From Porphyromonadaceae bacterium (lineage in GTDB: Bacteria; Bacteroidota; Bacteroidia; Bacteroidales; Dysgonomonadaceae): a stretch of DNA of 34,920 nt. The stretch lies in contig JALHIE010000074.1 of assembly GCA_022840285.1 (NCBI GenBank), forward strand, positions 1-34,920, given 5' to 3'. The translations under genes and the position numbers were made by a program. A model generated the notes under the pieces. It ran no database searches. It was not told the DNA's origin and was given only the letters and a program-made list of their open reading frames with translations. Of this stretch, positions 16,762 to 25,662 are shown piece after piece. Each line of letters begins with the position of its first letter. Within the stretch, counting starts at the first letter, position 1.

Positions 16762-17055
16762 TTACAACGAACGGTAAAACTGCAATTCGTTTCGCAAATT
16801 ATCGACCTCGGCCTGAAGTGATTTCACCCTAACAAGCATATGATACAACGCCTCAATCCCTTCCACATTAATATCCATATCATTATGCCAGCGGACAAAC
16901 TGTTCCAGTTCTTCCAGCTCGTCGTATTCCACAAACCGGGTGTCGCCGGAATCCGACAGGCGAATTAACCCCAGTTCGCCCAGCGAATCGAGGAACGATT
17001 CTTTCACTTCATAAATACGGATGCACTCGCTGTATAAAATTCTTTTTTCGTTCAT
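16762..17055 (-). CDS. cbpM: Chaperone modulator CbpM-like
   Basis: A 97-aa MerR-HTH-like small protein. CbpM binds the J domain of CbpA and restrains its co-chaperone activity. Seen: YSECIRIYEVKESFLDSLGELGLIRL (HTH part), WHNDMDINVEGIEALYHMLVRVKSLQAEVDNLRNEL (coiled-coil tail). Its ATG overlaps the stop of the dnaJ-type gene by 4 bases, giving the expected cbpA-cbpM pair. Confidence 0.85.
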   Translation of the reverse strand: MNEKRILYSECIRIYEVKESFLDSLGELGLIRLSDSGDTRFVEYDELEELEQFVRWHNDMDINVEGIEALYHMLVRVKSLQAEVDNLRNELQFYRSL

Positions 17056-17975
17056 CGTTGGTTCAGTTTAGATAATTCGACAAACAATTCCTGTTCCTTT
17101 GACGAGAGGTTTTGAGGTACCTCCACTTTCATTGTCACGATAAGGTCGCCAAACTGATCATCCTTTTTATATACCGGAAACCCTTTGCCTTTCAGACGAA
17201 CTTTCGTTCCTGGCTGTGTGCCGGGCTTTACCTTCATTTTCACCTGTCCGTCAAGCGTATTCACCTTCACTTCTCCACCGAGAACAGCCGTGTACAACCC
17301 AACATGAACCGATGTGTACAGATCGTTGCCGAGCCGTTTGAATTCCGGATCATCTTCAATAGCGAACGTAATGTATAAATCCCCGTTAGGGCCGCCGTTT
17401 ATTCCCGGCTGACCGTATCCGGCAAGCTTTATCTTTTGTCCATCTGCAGCTCCGGCAGGAATAGTTATGCGGATGTTTCTCCCGTCAAGGTTAAGCGTTT
17501 GCTTATGGGTATACATGGCCTGGCGGAGCGATAACCTCAATTCTGCCTGATAATCCCCTCCTTTGTACTTTCTGTTCGCATGTCTGGTTTCCCTTTGTGT
17601 GAAACCACTTCCAAACATCGAATGAAAAAACTCGGAAAAATCGGTGTCCGAAAAATCACCTTCGGTGTAGAAAGTTTGTCCAGCCTGTTGTCCGCTCCAT
17701 TGACGCTGTTGCTGTTGATATTGCTGTTGCGCTTTTTCGTACTCCTCGCCGTGTTTCCAGTTTTCTCCGTATTTATCGTATTTAGTACGTTTTTCGGGGT
17801 CGCTCAGCACTTCGTTGGCCTCGTTGAGCTGCTGGAATTTTCTGTGCGCTTCCTTATCGTTTGGATTCAAATCCGGATGCAGCTTGCGCGCCTTTTGCCG
17901 GTACGCTTTTTTAATGTCGTCGGCCGACGCATTTTTACCCACACCCAAAATATTGTAGTAATCGATATATGCCAT
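17052..17975 (-). CDS. cbpA: CbpA-type J-domain co-chaperone (DnaJ without zinc finger)
   Basis: A 307-aa DnaJ homologue that stimulates DnaK ATPase. The J domain (5-70) has HPD at 33-35; a Gln/Gly/Phe linker follows; the two C-terminal beta domains (from about 130) contain NLDGRNIRITIPAGAADGQKIKLAGYG and GGEVKVNTLDGQVKMKVKPGTQPGTKVRLKGKG. No CxxCxGxG zinc repeats, so it is CbpA-type rather than DnaJ proper. It is coupled to cbpM. Confidence 0.9.
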   Translation of the reverse strand: MAYIDYYNILGVGKNASADDIKKAYRQKARKLHPDLNPNDKEAHRKFQQLNEANEVLSDPEKRTKYDKYGENWKHGEEYEKAQQQYQQQQRQWSGQQAGQTFYTEGDFSDTDFSEFFHSMFGSGFTQRETRHANRKYKGGDYQAELRLSLRQAMYTHKQTLNLDGRNIRITIPAGAADGQKIKLAGYGQPGINGGPNGDLYITFAIEDDPEFKRLGNDLYTSVHVGLYTAVLGGEVKVNTLDGQVKMKVKPGTQPGTKVRLKGKGFPVYKKDDQFGDLIVTMKVEVPQNLSSKEQELFVELSKLNQR

Positions 17976-18050
17976 TTTTAAAACTATTATAATACAAATA
18001 TAGTAAAAAATGCGCCTCTATTACTACTCCTTCACACGAAAATATAACGA

Positions 18051-20030
18051 TCAGAATAATCCGAAAGATGAGCCGGTTACCCTGAATTCTGTCCGCCGGT
18101 TAATCTGGTCGGCAACCACCTGTTCCTCGGGCGTCAGCTTTTCGATAAACGCCTCATCCAGCCTATCTCCTTCTTTCAGGAAACCGTATCTTTCAGCAAT
18201 GGCAGCAGAGACCGTTTTAGGTTGTGTTTTTCCAAAACCTGCCGCCGATAATCGCCGCTCATCCACCCCTTTGCCGATAAGGTACCGTACCACCGATTGT
18301 GCGCGGCGTAACGAAAGATTTTGATTGTACTCCTCACCACCTTTCCTGTCGGTGTGCGCGGAAAGTTCGATGGTTACTGACGGATTGTCATTCAACAGGC
18401 TTGTAAGTCCGTCGAGTTCTTCTTTTGACTCGGGACGCAACTCCGCCTTATCAAAATCATAGAAAATATTTTCGAGGATAACGGGCCTGTTGTAAGGGAT
18501 CATTTCAAAATCCACGAAATAAACGGTATCCTTTTCCTCGACGGGTGTTTTTAGTATTTTCTTCCTGTTCAGAAACCCTTCTGCGCAGGCCAGAAAAAGA
18601 TAATTCACGTTCCTGTCCGCACGGAAACGGTAGGCTCCGTCTTGCCCGGTAATGTATTCGTGTCGGAAACCGTTATCACCAACAACCGAAACCTTGACAT
18701 TGGGAATGAACTTATCCTCCATATCCACTGCAAAACCCTCCACGAAAATCTCTGCATCCGGGTATTCAAACGAATAGATATGGTCGCGCCCACGTGCATC
18801 GTTACGGTTTGAGCTGAAAAAACCGCGACGCTTCCCTTTCTCGAAAGTGATGCCAAAATCGTCCATGGATGAATTGATGGGGACACCCATGTTCCGGACC
18901 CTCCACCGTTTGCTGCTGCCATGCAAGTTGGCTTCGTACAGATCCAGCCCCCCCATTCCCGGGTGTCCGTCAGACGAAAAATACAGCGTCGTGTCGTTTT
19001 TAATGTACGGAAACATTTCATCGCCCGGCGTATTGATCTCCGGGCCCAGGTTTTCTGTAAAAAGTACGGTGAGGCCATCCATCCCGGCACGCCAGATGTC
19101 TTTTCCGCCGTATCCTCCGGGCATGTCGGAAACAAAATAGAGATAATCGCCCAACGGAGAAACGGAAGGGTGCGCGAAAACCGAAAGCGTGTCACCTGCA
19201 GACAGAGTCAACTCCTGCCCGGCGTTCCAGCCACCGCTACCGCGTTGTGAACAGTAAATCCCGGGAGTGGTTGCCCGGCTAAGATGAACGGGAGAGAACG
19301 TATAGAAAAGGTAGTTGCCGTCTGCGGAAACCGAAGGCGTTCCTTCATCGAAACGGGTATTGATTTCCGACTCCAAAATCGCCGGCTTCAGCCATTCGCC
19401 CTTATCGTTTCTGGTGACAACGAAAATATCGTTGTTCTTCATCCCTGTGATGTTGCTGATTGAATCGCCCCGGGCATCCTCGCGCGAAGAGGTGATATAA
19501 AGTACGGCATCGTCCTTTGCAAACACCGGGCTGAACTCTCCGCGGTTCGAGTTGAACAGATCCATCCGTTTTACCGCATAACGCGACGGCGCTTTCTTTT
19601 TCTCCATCGCATCTTTCACTCCCTGCAATCCGTTCACTCCCAACACATTTACCGGATCCAAGGCAAGAAAATCCTCGTAAGCCTTTTGTGCCTGCAGGTA
19701 TCTTCCTTCTTTGTGCAGCATTTGCGCATACCGCAAATAAACCAGCGTATCGGGATACTTGTACCGGATAGCGCTGGCATACGCGTTAGCCGAACGGGAA
19801 GCGACATTCATCCGGCGGTAGGCCTCCGCCATTTCGTAAGCTACCACTCCGCGCAACGGACGCTGATCGGGCTTGATGCCCCGATACACTTTTCGATAGG
19901 TTTCGGAGGCCAAAAAATACTCTCCCCTAAGGTATTGCGTCCGGGCATCGCTCAGGCTTGCTGACCGGCACGAAACCAGCAACAACACTCCCAGAAAGCA
20001 TAAAGGGTATATTTTTCGAGTTCGTAGCAA
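18051..20030 (-). CDS. porE: PorE-like OmpA-family lipoprotein (TPR, beta-propeller, CRD, OmpA_C)
   Basis: A 659-aa lipoprotein (Cys21 after LLVS). Domains in order: TPR repeats (about 25-140), PD40/WD40-like propeller (about 160-415, with repeated YFVSD/YFSSD blades), carboxypeptidase-regulatory-like beta-sandwich (about 428-505), OmpA peptidoglycan-binding domain (about 530-659; IELSAHTDRKGGEEYNQNLSLRRAQSV). This order is that of P. gingivalis PorE, which links the type IX secretion machine to peptidoglycan. The only start in frame is a TTG at 20030, with a TAA six codons before it. Paralogous OmpA/PD40 lipoproteins exist, so the symbol is probable, not certain. Confidence 0.83.
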   Translation of the reverse strand: MLRTRKIYPLCFLGVLLLVSCRSASLSDARTQYLRGEYFLASETYRKVYRGIKPDQRPLRGVVAYEMAEAYRRMNVASRSANAYASAIRYKYPDTLVYLRYAQMLHKEGRYLQAQKAYEDFLALDPVNVLGVNGLQGVKDAMEKKKAPSRYAVKRMDLFNSNRGEFSPVFAKDDAVLYITSSREDARGDSISNITGMKNNDIFVVTRNDKGEWLKPAILESEINTRFDEGTPSVSADGNYLFYTFSPVHLSRATTPGIYCSQRGSGGWNAGQELTLSAGDTLSVFAHPSVSPLGDYLYFVSDMPGGYGGKDIWRAGMDGLTVLFTENLGPEINTPGDEMFPYIKNDTTLYFSSDGHPGMGGLDLYEANLHGSSKRWRVRNMGVPINSSMDDFGITFEKGKRRGFFSSNRNDARGRDHIYSFEYPDAEIFVEGFAVDMEDKFIPNVKVSVVGDNGFRHEYITGQDGAYRFRADRNVNYLFLACAEGFLNRKKILKTPVEEKDTVYFVDFEMIPYNRPVILENIFYDFDKAELRPESKEELDGLTSLLNDNPSVTIELSAHTDRKGGEEYNQNLSLRRAQSVVRYLIGKGVDERRLSAAGFGKTQPKTVSAAIAERYGFLKEGDRLDEAFIEKLTPEEQVVADQINRRTEFRVTGSSFGLF

Positions 20031-20091
20031 ATCCGGTTGTTTTTCTTAATAACTCGGTTTTGGCGGAAATATTGTGTGAAAACCGTGGGGA

Positions 20092-21212
20092 CTATTCCGT
20101 TGCCGGGAGGTTATATACTCCTTTTACTAAAACCTGTTGGGGTGGAAGCGGTGTTTTTATCTCCACCAGGTTATCGGAGGTCAACCCGGCGATGACGGAA
20201 ACGGATTTAAGGTATATATTCTCTCCCGATTTCTTCTCAAGCAAATAAATCCGGTACGTTCCGTCCGCCAACGCTTCAAGGGCATCCCCGGGAATCCCTT
20301 TTGCCCTGTATTCTTTCACACTCACCTCTGCCTCATACAAAACCGCTGTTTATCGATTCTATCTGTGCTGTACACACAATGGTTTTCTTTTCAGGATCGA
20401 TGGATTTCCCCGTTCGGGTCAGCTTCGCACTGAACTTTTCGGACGGATTGCCGGGGTTATAAAACCGGATATTTTGGCCGACAGCCAATTGTGCGATATC
20501 TTTCTCGTACACCTCCAGTTGAAGATAGAACTGATTGGCATTAACAAGGGTCATCAACATTTTTTCAGGCGTAACGTATTCTCCGATCATACTGTTTACC
20601 TGCGTAATGTATCCGTCAATAGGCGAACGGACTTCGAGTATCCGGTAAAAATCTCCTTTTTCTACTTGCGCCGGATCTACGTTAAGCAGACTCAACCGAT
20701 GTTTTATCCCGTTGTATTGTGCCAACAGGCTGTTGTAAGTACTTTCGGCTGCAATGAAATCTTTGCGGGCCGCGATGCTGTCCCGATAAAGCGTTTGTAA
20801 CCGCTCGTATGTTTTTTTTGCTTCGTTGAATCGATTGCTTACCGTAGCAAAATCCTGTTGCAGCACAATAAAATCGTTACTTTCGACAGTGCAAAGCACA
20901 CTTCCCGCAGAGACAAAATCACCCAACTCACCGGGAAATAATCCTTATCGTCCCCGGAATTCGGCTGGTAACCTGGGCCTGCCCTCTTACCGATGAGATG
21001 ACATGCCCGTTCACCTTCACACTTTCGTGGAATTGCGCTTCCTGCAATTCACCAAATTCCATTTGCATCGCTTCAAACTGGCGGTTGGAAATTGCTACCA
21101 ACGCAGAATCTCCGGTAGAATCTCCGGCTTCGCTACCCGACTTTTTGTTACCGCAACCCAAAAGAGCTACGGAAACCAAAACTCCCCAAAAGAAATGTTT
21201 ATAAAATCGCAT
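20092..21212 (-). pseudogene. Broken CzcB/CusB-type RND periplasmic adaptor (two frame breaks)
   Basis: Three consecutive minus-strand frames make one membrane-fusion protein. Piece 1 (21212-20928) has a lipoprotein signal (Cys20 in ALLGC) and the start of the lipoyl-like region. Piece 2 (20926-20333) holds GELGDFVSAGSVLCTVES, the alpha-hairpin and the beta-barrel. Piece 3 (20340-20092) holds the membrane-proximal domain and ends KGVYNLPATE. Break 1 lies within 20931-20947 (a 2-nt loss or 1-nt gain in an A-rich spot would restore frame). Break 2 is near 20333-20340, where about four residues (expected LPGM-like) are missing. The intact transporter partner is 49 bases upstream. Confidence 0.85.
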
Positions 21213-21261
21213 CTTGCTGTCTTTTTACGTTTTTCTTACCTCTTGCCCTTTATCCGCCGGT

Positions 21262-24200
21262 TCACTCAACTATCAAGTAATTGAGCGCAATTACCGTCTG
21301 GTTGTATTTCGCCAGGTTGTCTAAATAATCCAACCTCAATTGCGTAGCATTTTCCAGGCTCTGTATATAACGGAAGAAGTCAATCTCCCCTATTTCGTAA
21401 CTTGACGTGGCAAATTTTATCAGCTCGTCACTGATCTGTTTCCCCGATGTTTGGTAGTAATCGATATTTTGACGGTATTTTTCGAGTTCGTTGCGCAGTT
21501 GTTCACGCGTAGAGTTATACCGCACCTCATCCTGCTGCCTGGAGTAATCGGCCATCATCACACTGTGTTTTTGCGAAGCAACCCTGGCTTTCTGTTCCCC
21601 GAAGAACAGAGGAACAGAGATTCCAACCTGCCAGCCCCAATAACTTTTTGCGTTTGCGAACCGGTTCGTTCCGTTAAAAATCTCCACGTTAATACCGGGC
21701 AGCCACAAGTTTCTCTCAACATCCAGCAACGCACTCTCGTACCGGAGCTGTTCGTCTGCCAGCTTCAGTCCGGCATTGTCGTGGATGTCCCGGGTCAATA
21801 AAACCGGCTCCAGTTCCTGAAGTGGAACCCGGATATCTTCTTTGGGCTGTAAAAACAAGCTTAACTGCCGGTAAGCGATCTGCAGGTCGGCGTCAATTTG
21901 TTTTTGCTGAATATCAACCTGTTGCTGCTTAGCGGTTGCATTCAGTTTTTCCAGGTACGCAATTTCACCTTGTTTGTATTGCGCATCAGCCGATCGTGAA
22001 AACTTGCGGTAAATATCGGAAATAAAACGATACTGTTGCTGTTTGTTTTGCAGATATACCACGTGATAATACGCTTGCGTGATGTTCTTGCCGAGCCTCT
22101 GACGTTCGAGTTCATAAGCTGCTTGTGAAACCGAAACTCCTGCCCGGTTGGCTCTGTATTGCGCAGCATAAACGGTAGGAAAATTAATTTCCTGCGATAC
22201 CCCCACCACATACAGCGGATGATTGTTTTCGGCAATGTTGTTGGCATCCGTGCCGTAATACACACCGGTTTTCCCGATATTGAAAGCCGTGGGGACAAAC
22301 GATTTGCTCCGCTGTACCTGCAACTCGTATATTTTCAGTTGCCGGTTGTTGGCCATTCCGGTTGCGATGGCTTCTTCCAGCGAAAGTTCATGCGATTGGG
22401 AAAAGGTCGCAGCGGAAACCGTCATCAAAACCGGGACAAGCCAAGACTTAACTTTCGGCACATTCTTTTTCCTTGAACGGCTTTTTCTCCCCCTGCGCTC
22501 GTCATTCATGAAATATCCGTAAAGCAGCGGCAAGACAATCATCGTAAGAAAAGTTGAGGTCGCCAATCCACCAATAACGACCGTGGCCAGCGGGCGCTGG
22601 ACTTCTGCTCCTGCCGATGTGGAAATCGCCATGGGCAGAAATCCCATCGCTGCAGAAGCTGCTGTAAGAACAACGGGCCGAAGCCTGTCGACAGAGCCTT
22701 GTACAATAATGTCGTGCATTTTCATCCCTCCGTTTTTATGGCGCAACTCTTTAAAATGCTCAATCAAAACAATTCCGTTCAGCACAGCCACACCAAACAA
22801 CGCGATAAACCCTACCCCCGCTGAGATGCTGAACGGCATCCCCCTTATCCAGAGCAGCAGTATACCTCCGACAATAGAAAGCGGAATGGCAGAAAAAATT
22901 ATTATCGTTTCTTTCAACGAATTGAAAGCGAAGTTCAACAACAAGAATATAAGGGCAAGAGCGATAGGTACAATAATCATCAACCGGGTAGATGCATTCT
23001 TAAGATTCTGATACTGGCCTCCATAAACCACATAATACCCCGATTGCAAATCTACGTTTTCCTGCACTTTTTGTTGAATATCCTGCACCACCGATTGCAA
23101 GTCGCGGTTTCGCACATTCACGCTTACGACCACCCTCCGTCGGGTATTGTCGCGCGAAATTTTTGCCGGACCGGTAGAATATTCAATTTGAGCCAGCTCG
23201 CTTAACCGTACCTGGTTTCCATCGGGGAGATTCACGTACATCTGCCTAATGTTATCGATATCCTGCCGGAAATCTTCCAAAAAACGGACCACCAGATCAA
23301 AGCTGCGCTCCCGCTCGAAAACCGTCCCCGAGATTTGTCCGCCGAAAGCCATCGACAGGTATTGGTTGAGCGACTCGATAGAAACACCGTAGTAAGCCAG
23401 TTTTTCGCGATTATACGTCACCCTCATTTGCGGCAGTCCTACCGTTTTTTCAACGATCACATCGGCCGCGCCTTCCACCCTTCGAGCCTGGGCCGCAATC
23501 TCCACAGCCTTTTCCGCCAGGTAATCCAGGTCCTCCCCGAAAATTTTCACCGCAATATCCGAGCGCACCCCGGTAACCAACTCGTTGAATCGCATCTCTA
23601 TGGGTTGCGTAAACTCGTATTCGATACCCGGAAAAACCGAAAGGGCTTCCTTAAACTTGTCGGCAAGCTCTTCTTTACTCCCGGCGTTTTTCCATTCTTT
23701 CTTCGGACGAAGCTTGATGATCATGTCAATCTCTTCCATCGACATCGGATCGGTGGGAACCTCTGCAGCACCGATACGGCTCACCACCTGGTCGACTTCC
23801 ACAAAATCCTTTTTTAAGATCGCCTCCATTTGTGTGGTCATCTCGATGGTTTTCCTCAACGATGTCCCCGTTTTCAGCACCGGCTGAATCACGAAGTCGC
23901 CCTCGTCAAGCGTAGGCGTAAACTCTGCCCCAAGTCTGCCGAAAAGAAGCAAGGCAACCGTCAGCATAACCAACGCACCGACAACGATCATCCTTTTATG
24001 TGCACACGCCCATTCGATGGACGGTCTATACGTTTTGTAAGCCAGCCGCATTACCGGGGATACATCCTTTTCTCCCTTTTTCCCGGGTTTCATAAACAAG
24101 GCTGATGCCACGGGCAGCCACGTCATCCCCAGCAGAGATGCTCCAATTACGGCAAAACAAAACGTGAGTGCCATCGGACGGAACATTTTCCCCTCCACTC

Positions 24201-25614
24201 CCGTCAGCGAAATAATCGGTACAAAAACAATGAGGATAATGATTTGTCCGAAAATGGCGGAGTTCATCATTTTGGACGCACCATTGATCGTGATCTCATC
24301 GATGTAGTCTTTTCGTTCCTGCCCGTGCAGTTTATTTGCATCATCGTAGTGGGTATTAAGGCTAAGTGCTATAAACTCGGCTATGATCACCCCGCCGTCA
24401 ATGATAATTCCGAAGTCGAGTGCGCCCAGGCTCATCAGGTTAGCATCAATCCCGAAAATGTACATCAACGACAACGTAAACAGTAACGACAAGGGGATGA
24501 TGGAAGCGATAATCATCGCGGTACGCAGGTTTCCCAGGATAAGCAGAACCACCAGGATGACGATAACGCATCCGAACAACAGGTTCTCGAAAACGGTCAT
24601 CGTGGTGCGTCCGATAAGTTCACTCCGGTCAACAATGGGATTGATAAAAATCCCTTCCGGAAGAGTTTCCTGTACTTCTGCCACCCTTTTGTGTACGGCT
24701 TTAATCACTTTTTTCGAATCGGCATTTTTGAGCATCATAATCTGGCCCATCACCTTTTCGCCTTCACCGTTGGCAGTGATGGCTCCAAAACGGTTTGCAT
24801 GTCCGTACTGTACCGCGGCAATATCGCCGATCAATACGGGGATTCCGTTCCTGTTCTTCACCACAATATTCCGGATGTCTTCCAGCGATTTTATAGCTCC
24901 ATCGCCACGTATAAAGTAACTTTGGTTGTTTTTTTCGATGTATGAGCCGCCGGTTATGTTGTTGTTCTTATCGATGGCATCAAAAACTTCCATTAACGTG
25001 ATCCCCTGACTACGTATCAACTCCGGATTAACGGCAATCTCGTATTGTTTGAGAAATCCTCCCCACGTGTTCACTTCCACTACACCGGGAATTCCCGACA
25101 GTTGTCTTTTCACAATCCAGTCCTGAATCGTTCTCAGGTCGGTTATGGAATAACGGTTTTCATAACCCGGTTTTTCATCGAGAATGTATTGGTAGATCTC
25201 TCCCAACCCGGTAGTAACCGGTCCCATAACGGGCGTACCGAAACCCTGGGGAATATTTTCAGACGCTTCCGATATTTTTTCGGCAATCAATTGCCTCGGC
25301 AGGTAAGTACCAAGCTTTTCATCGAAAACAATGGTGACTACCGATAATCCAAATTTCGATACCGAACGGATTTCCTGCACACCCGGCAGGTTTGCCATGG
25401 CTAACTCCACGGGCATGGTGATGTATTGCTCCACATCCTGCGTCGCAAGATTGGCTGATGTGGTAATTACCTGTACCTGATTGTTGGTAATATCGGGAAC
25501 CGCGCCCACGGAAAGATTGGCTAACGCGAATACTCCGAAACCGATAATCGTAATTGTAAAAAGTATGATTATCAGCTTGTGCCTGACACTAAATCGAATT
25601 ATCTTACTCAACAT
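21262..25614 (-). CDS. CzcA/CusA-type heavy-metal RND pump fused to a TolC-like outer-membrane factor
   Basis: A 1450-aa chain. Residues 1-1045 form an HME-RND proton antiporter: LSVGAVPDITNNQVQV near 34-49, twelve membrane segments, and the proton-relay acidic residues D400, D406 and E413 in ALDFGIIIDGGVIIAEF, characteristic of CzcA-type metal pumps. After a basic linker (RRGRKSRSRKKNVPK) comes an internal hydrophobic segment ending SAATFSQS at about 1060, like an internal signal peptide, then a TolC-fold domain (SLEEAIATGMANNRQLKIYELQ to the end). Such fusions occur in Bacteroidota. It should export divalent or monovalent metals but its adaptor gene is broken. Confidence 0.92.
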   Translation of the reverse strand: MLSKIIRFSVRHKLIIILFTITIIGFGVFALANLSVGAVPDITNNQVQVITTSANLATQDVEQYITMPVELAMANLPGVQEIRSVSKFGLSVVTIVFDEKLGTYLPRQLIAEKISEASENIPQGFGTPVMGPVTTGLGEIYQYILDEKPGYENRYSITDLRTIQDWIVKRQLSGIPGVVEVNTWGGFLKQYEIAVNPELIRSQGITLMEVFDAIDKNNNITGGSYIEKNNQSYFIRGDGAIKSLEDIRNIVVKNRNGIPVLIGDIAAVQYGHANRFGAITANGEGEKVMGQIMMLKNADSKKVIKAVHKRVAEVQETLPEGIFINPIVDRSELIGRTTMTVFENLLFGCVIVILVVLLILGNLRTAMIIASIIPLSLLFTLSLMYIFGIDANLMSLGALDFGIIIDGGVIIAEFIALSLNTHYDDANKLHGQERKDYIDEITINGASKMMNSAIFGQIIILIVFVPIISLTGVEGKMFRPMALTFCFAVIGASLLGMTWLPVASALFMKPGKKGEKDVSPVMRLAYKTYRPSIEWACAHKRMIVVGALVMLTVALLLFGRLGAEFTPTLDEGDFVIQPVLKTGTSLRKTIEMTTQMEAILKKDFVEVDQVVSRIGAAEVPTDPMSMEEIDMIIKLRPKKEWKNAGSKEELADKFKEALSVFPGIEYEFTQPIEMRFNELVTGVRSDIAVKIFGEDLDYLAEKAVEIAAQARRVEGAADVIVEKTVGLPQMRVTYNREKLAYYGVSIESLNQYLSMAFGGQISGTVFERERSFDLVVRFLEDFRQDIDNIRQMYVNLPDGNQVRLSELAQIEYSTGPAKISRDNTRRRVVVSVNVRNRDLQSVVQDIQQKVQENVDLQSGYYVVYGGQYQNLKNASTRLMIIVPIALALIFLLLNFAFNSLKETIIIFSAIPLSIVGGILLLWIRGMPFSISAGVGFIALFGVAVLNGIVLIEHFKELRHKNGGMKMHDIIVQGSVDRLRPVVLTAASAAMGFLPMAISTSAGAEVQRPLATVVIGGLATSTFLTMIVLPLLYGYFMNDERRGRKSRSRKKNVPKVKSWLVPVLMTVSAATFSQSHELSLEEAIATGMANNRQLKIYELQVQRSKSFVPTAFNIGKTGVYYGTDANNIAENNHPLYVVGVSQEINFPTVYAAQYRANRAGVSVSQAAYELERQRLGKNITQAYYHVVYLQNKQQQYRFISDIYRKFSRSADAQYKQGEIAYLEKLNATAKQQQVDIQQKQIDADLQIAYRQLSLFLQPKEDIRVPLQELEPVLLTRDIHDNAGLKLADEQLRYESALLDVERNLWLPGINVEIFNGTNRFANAKSYWGWQVGISVPLFFGEQKARVASQKHSVMMADYSRQQDEVRYNSTREQLRNELEKYRQNIDYYQTSGKQISDELIKFATSSYEIGEIDFFRYIQSLENATQLRLDYLDNLAKYNQTVIALNYLIVE

Positions 25615-25662
25615 AAACGCATGAAAGAGCTTTCATATCATGTTTTGAAAACTACGCAATCG

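Noticed and set aside
20333..20926. Middle adaptor piece as an independent gene starting at TTG
   Set aside because: It begins and ends mid-domain and its flanking pieces complete the same adaptor, so it is one broken gene.
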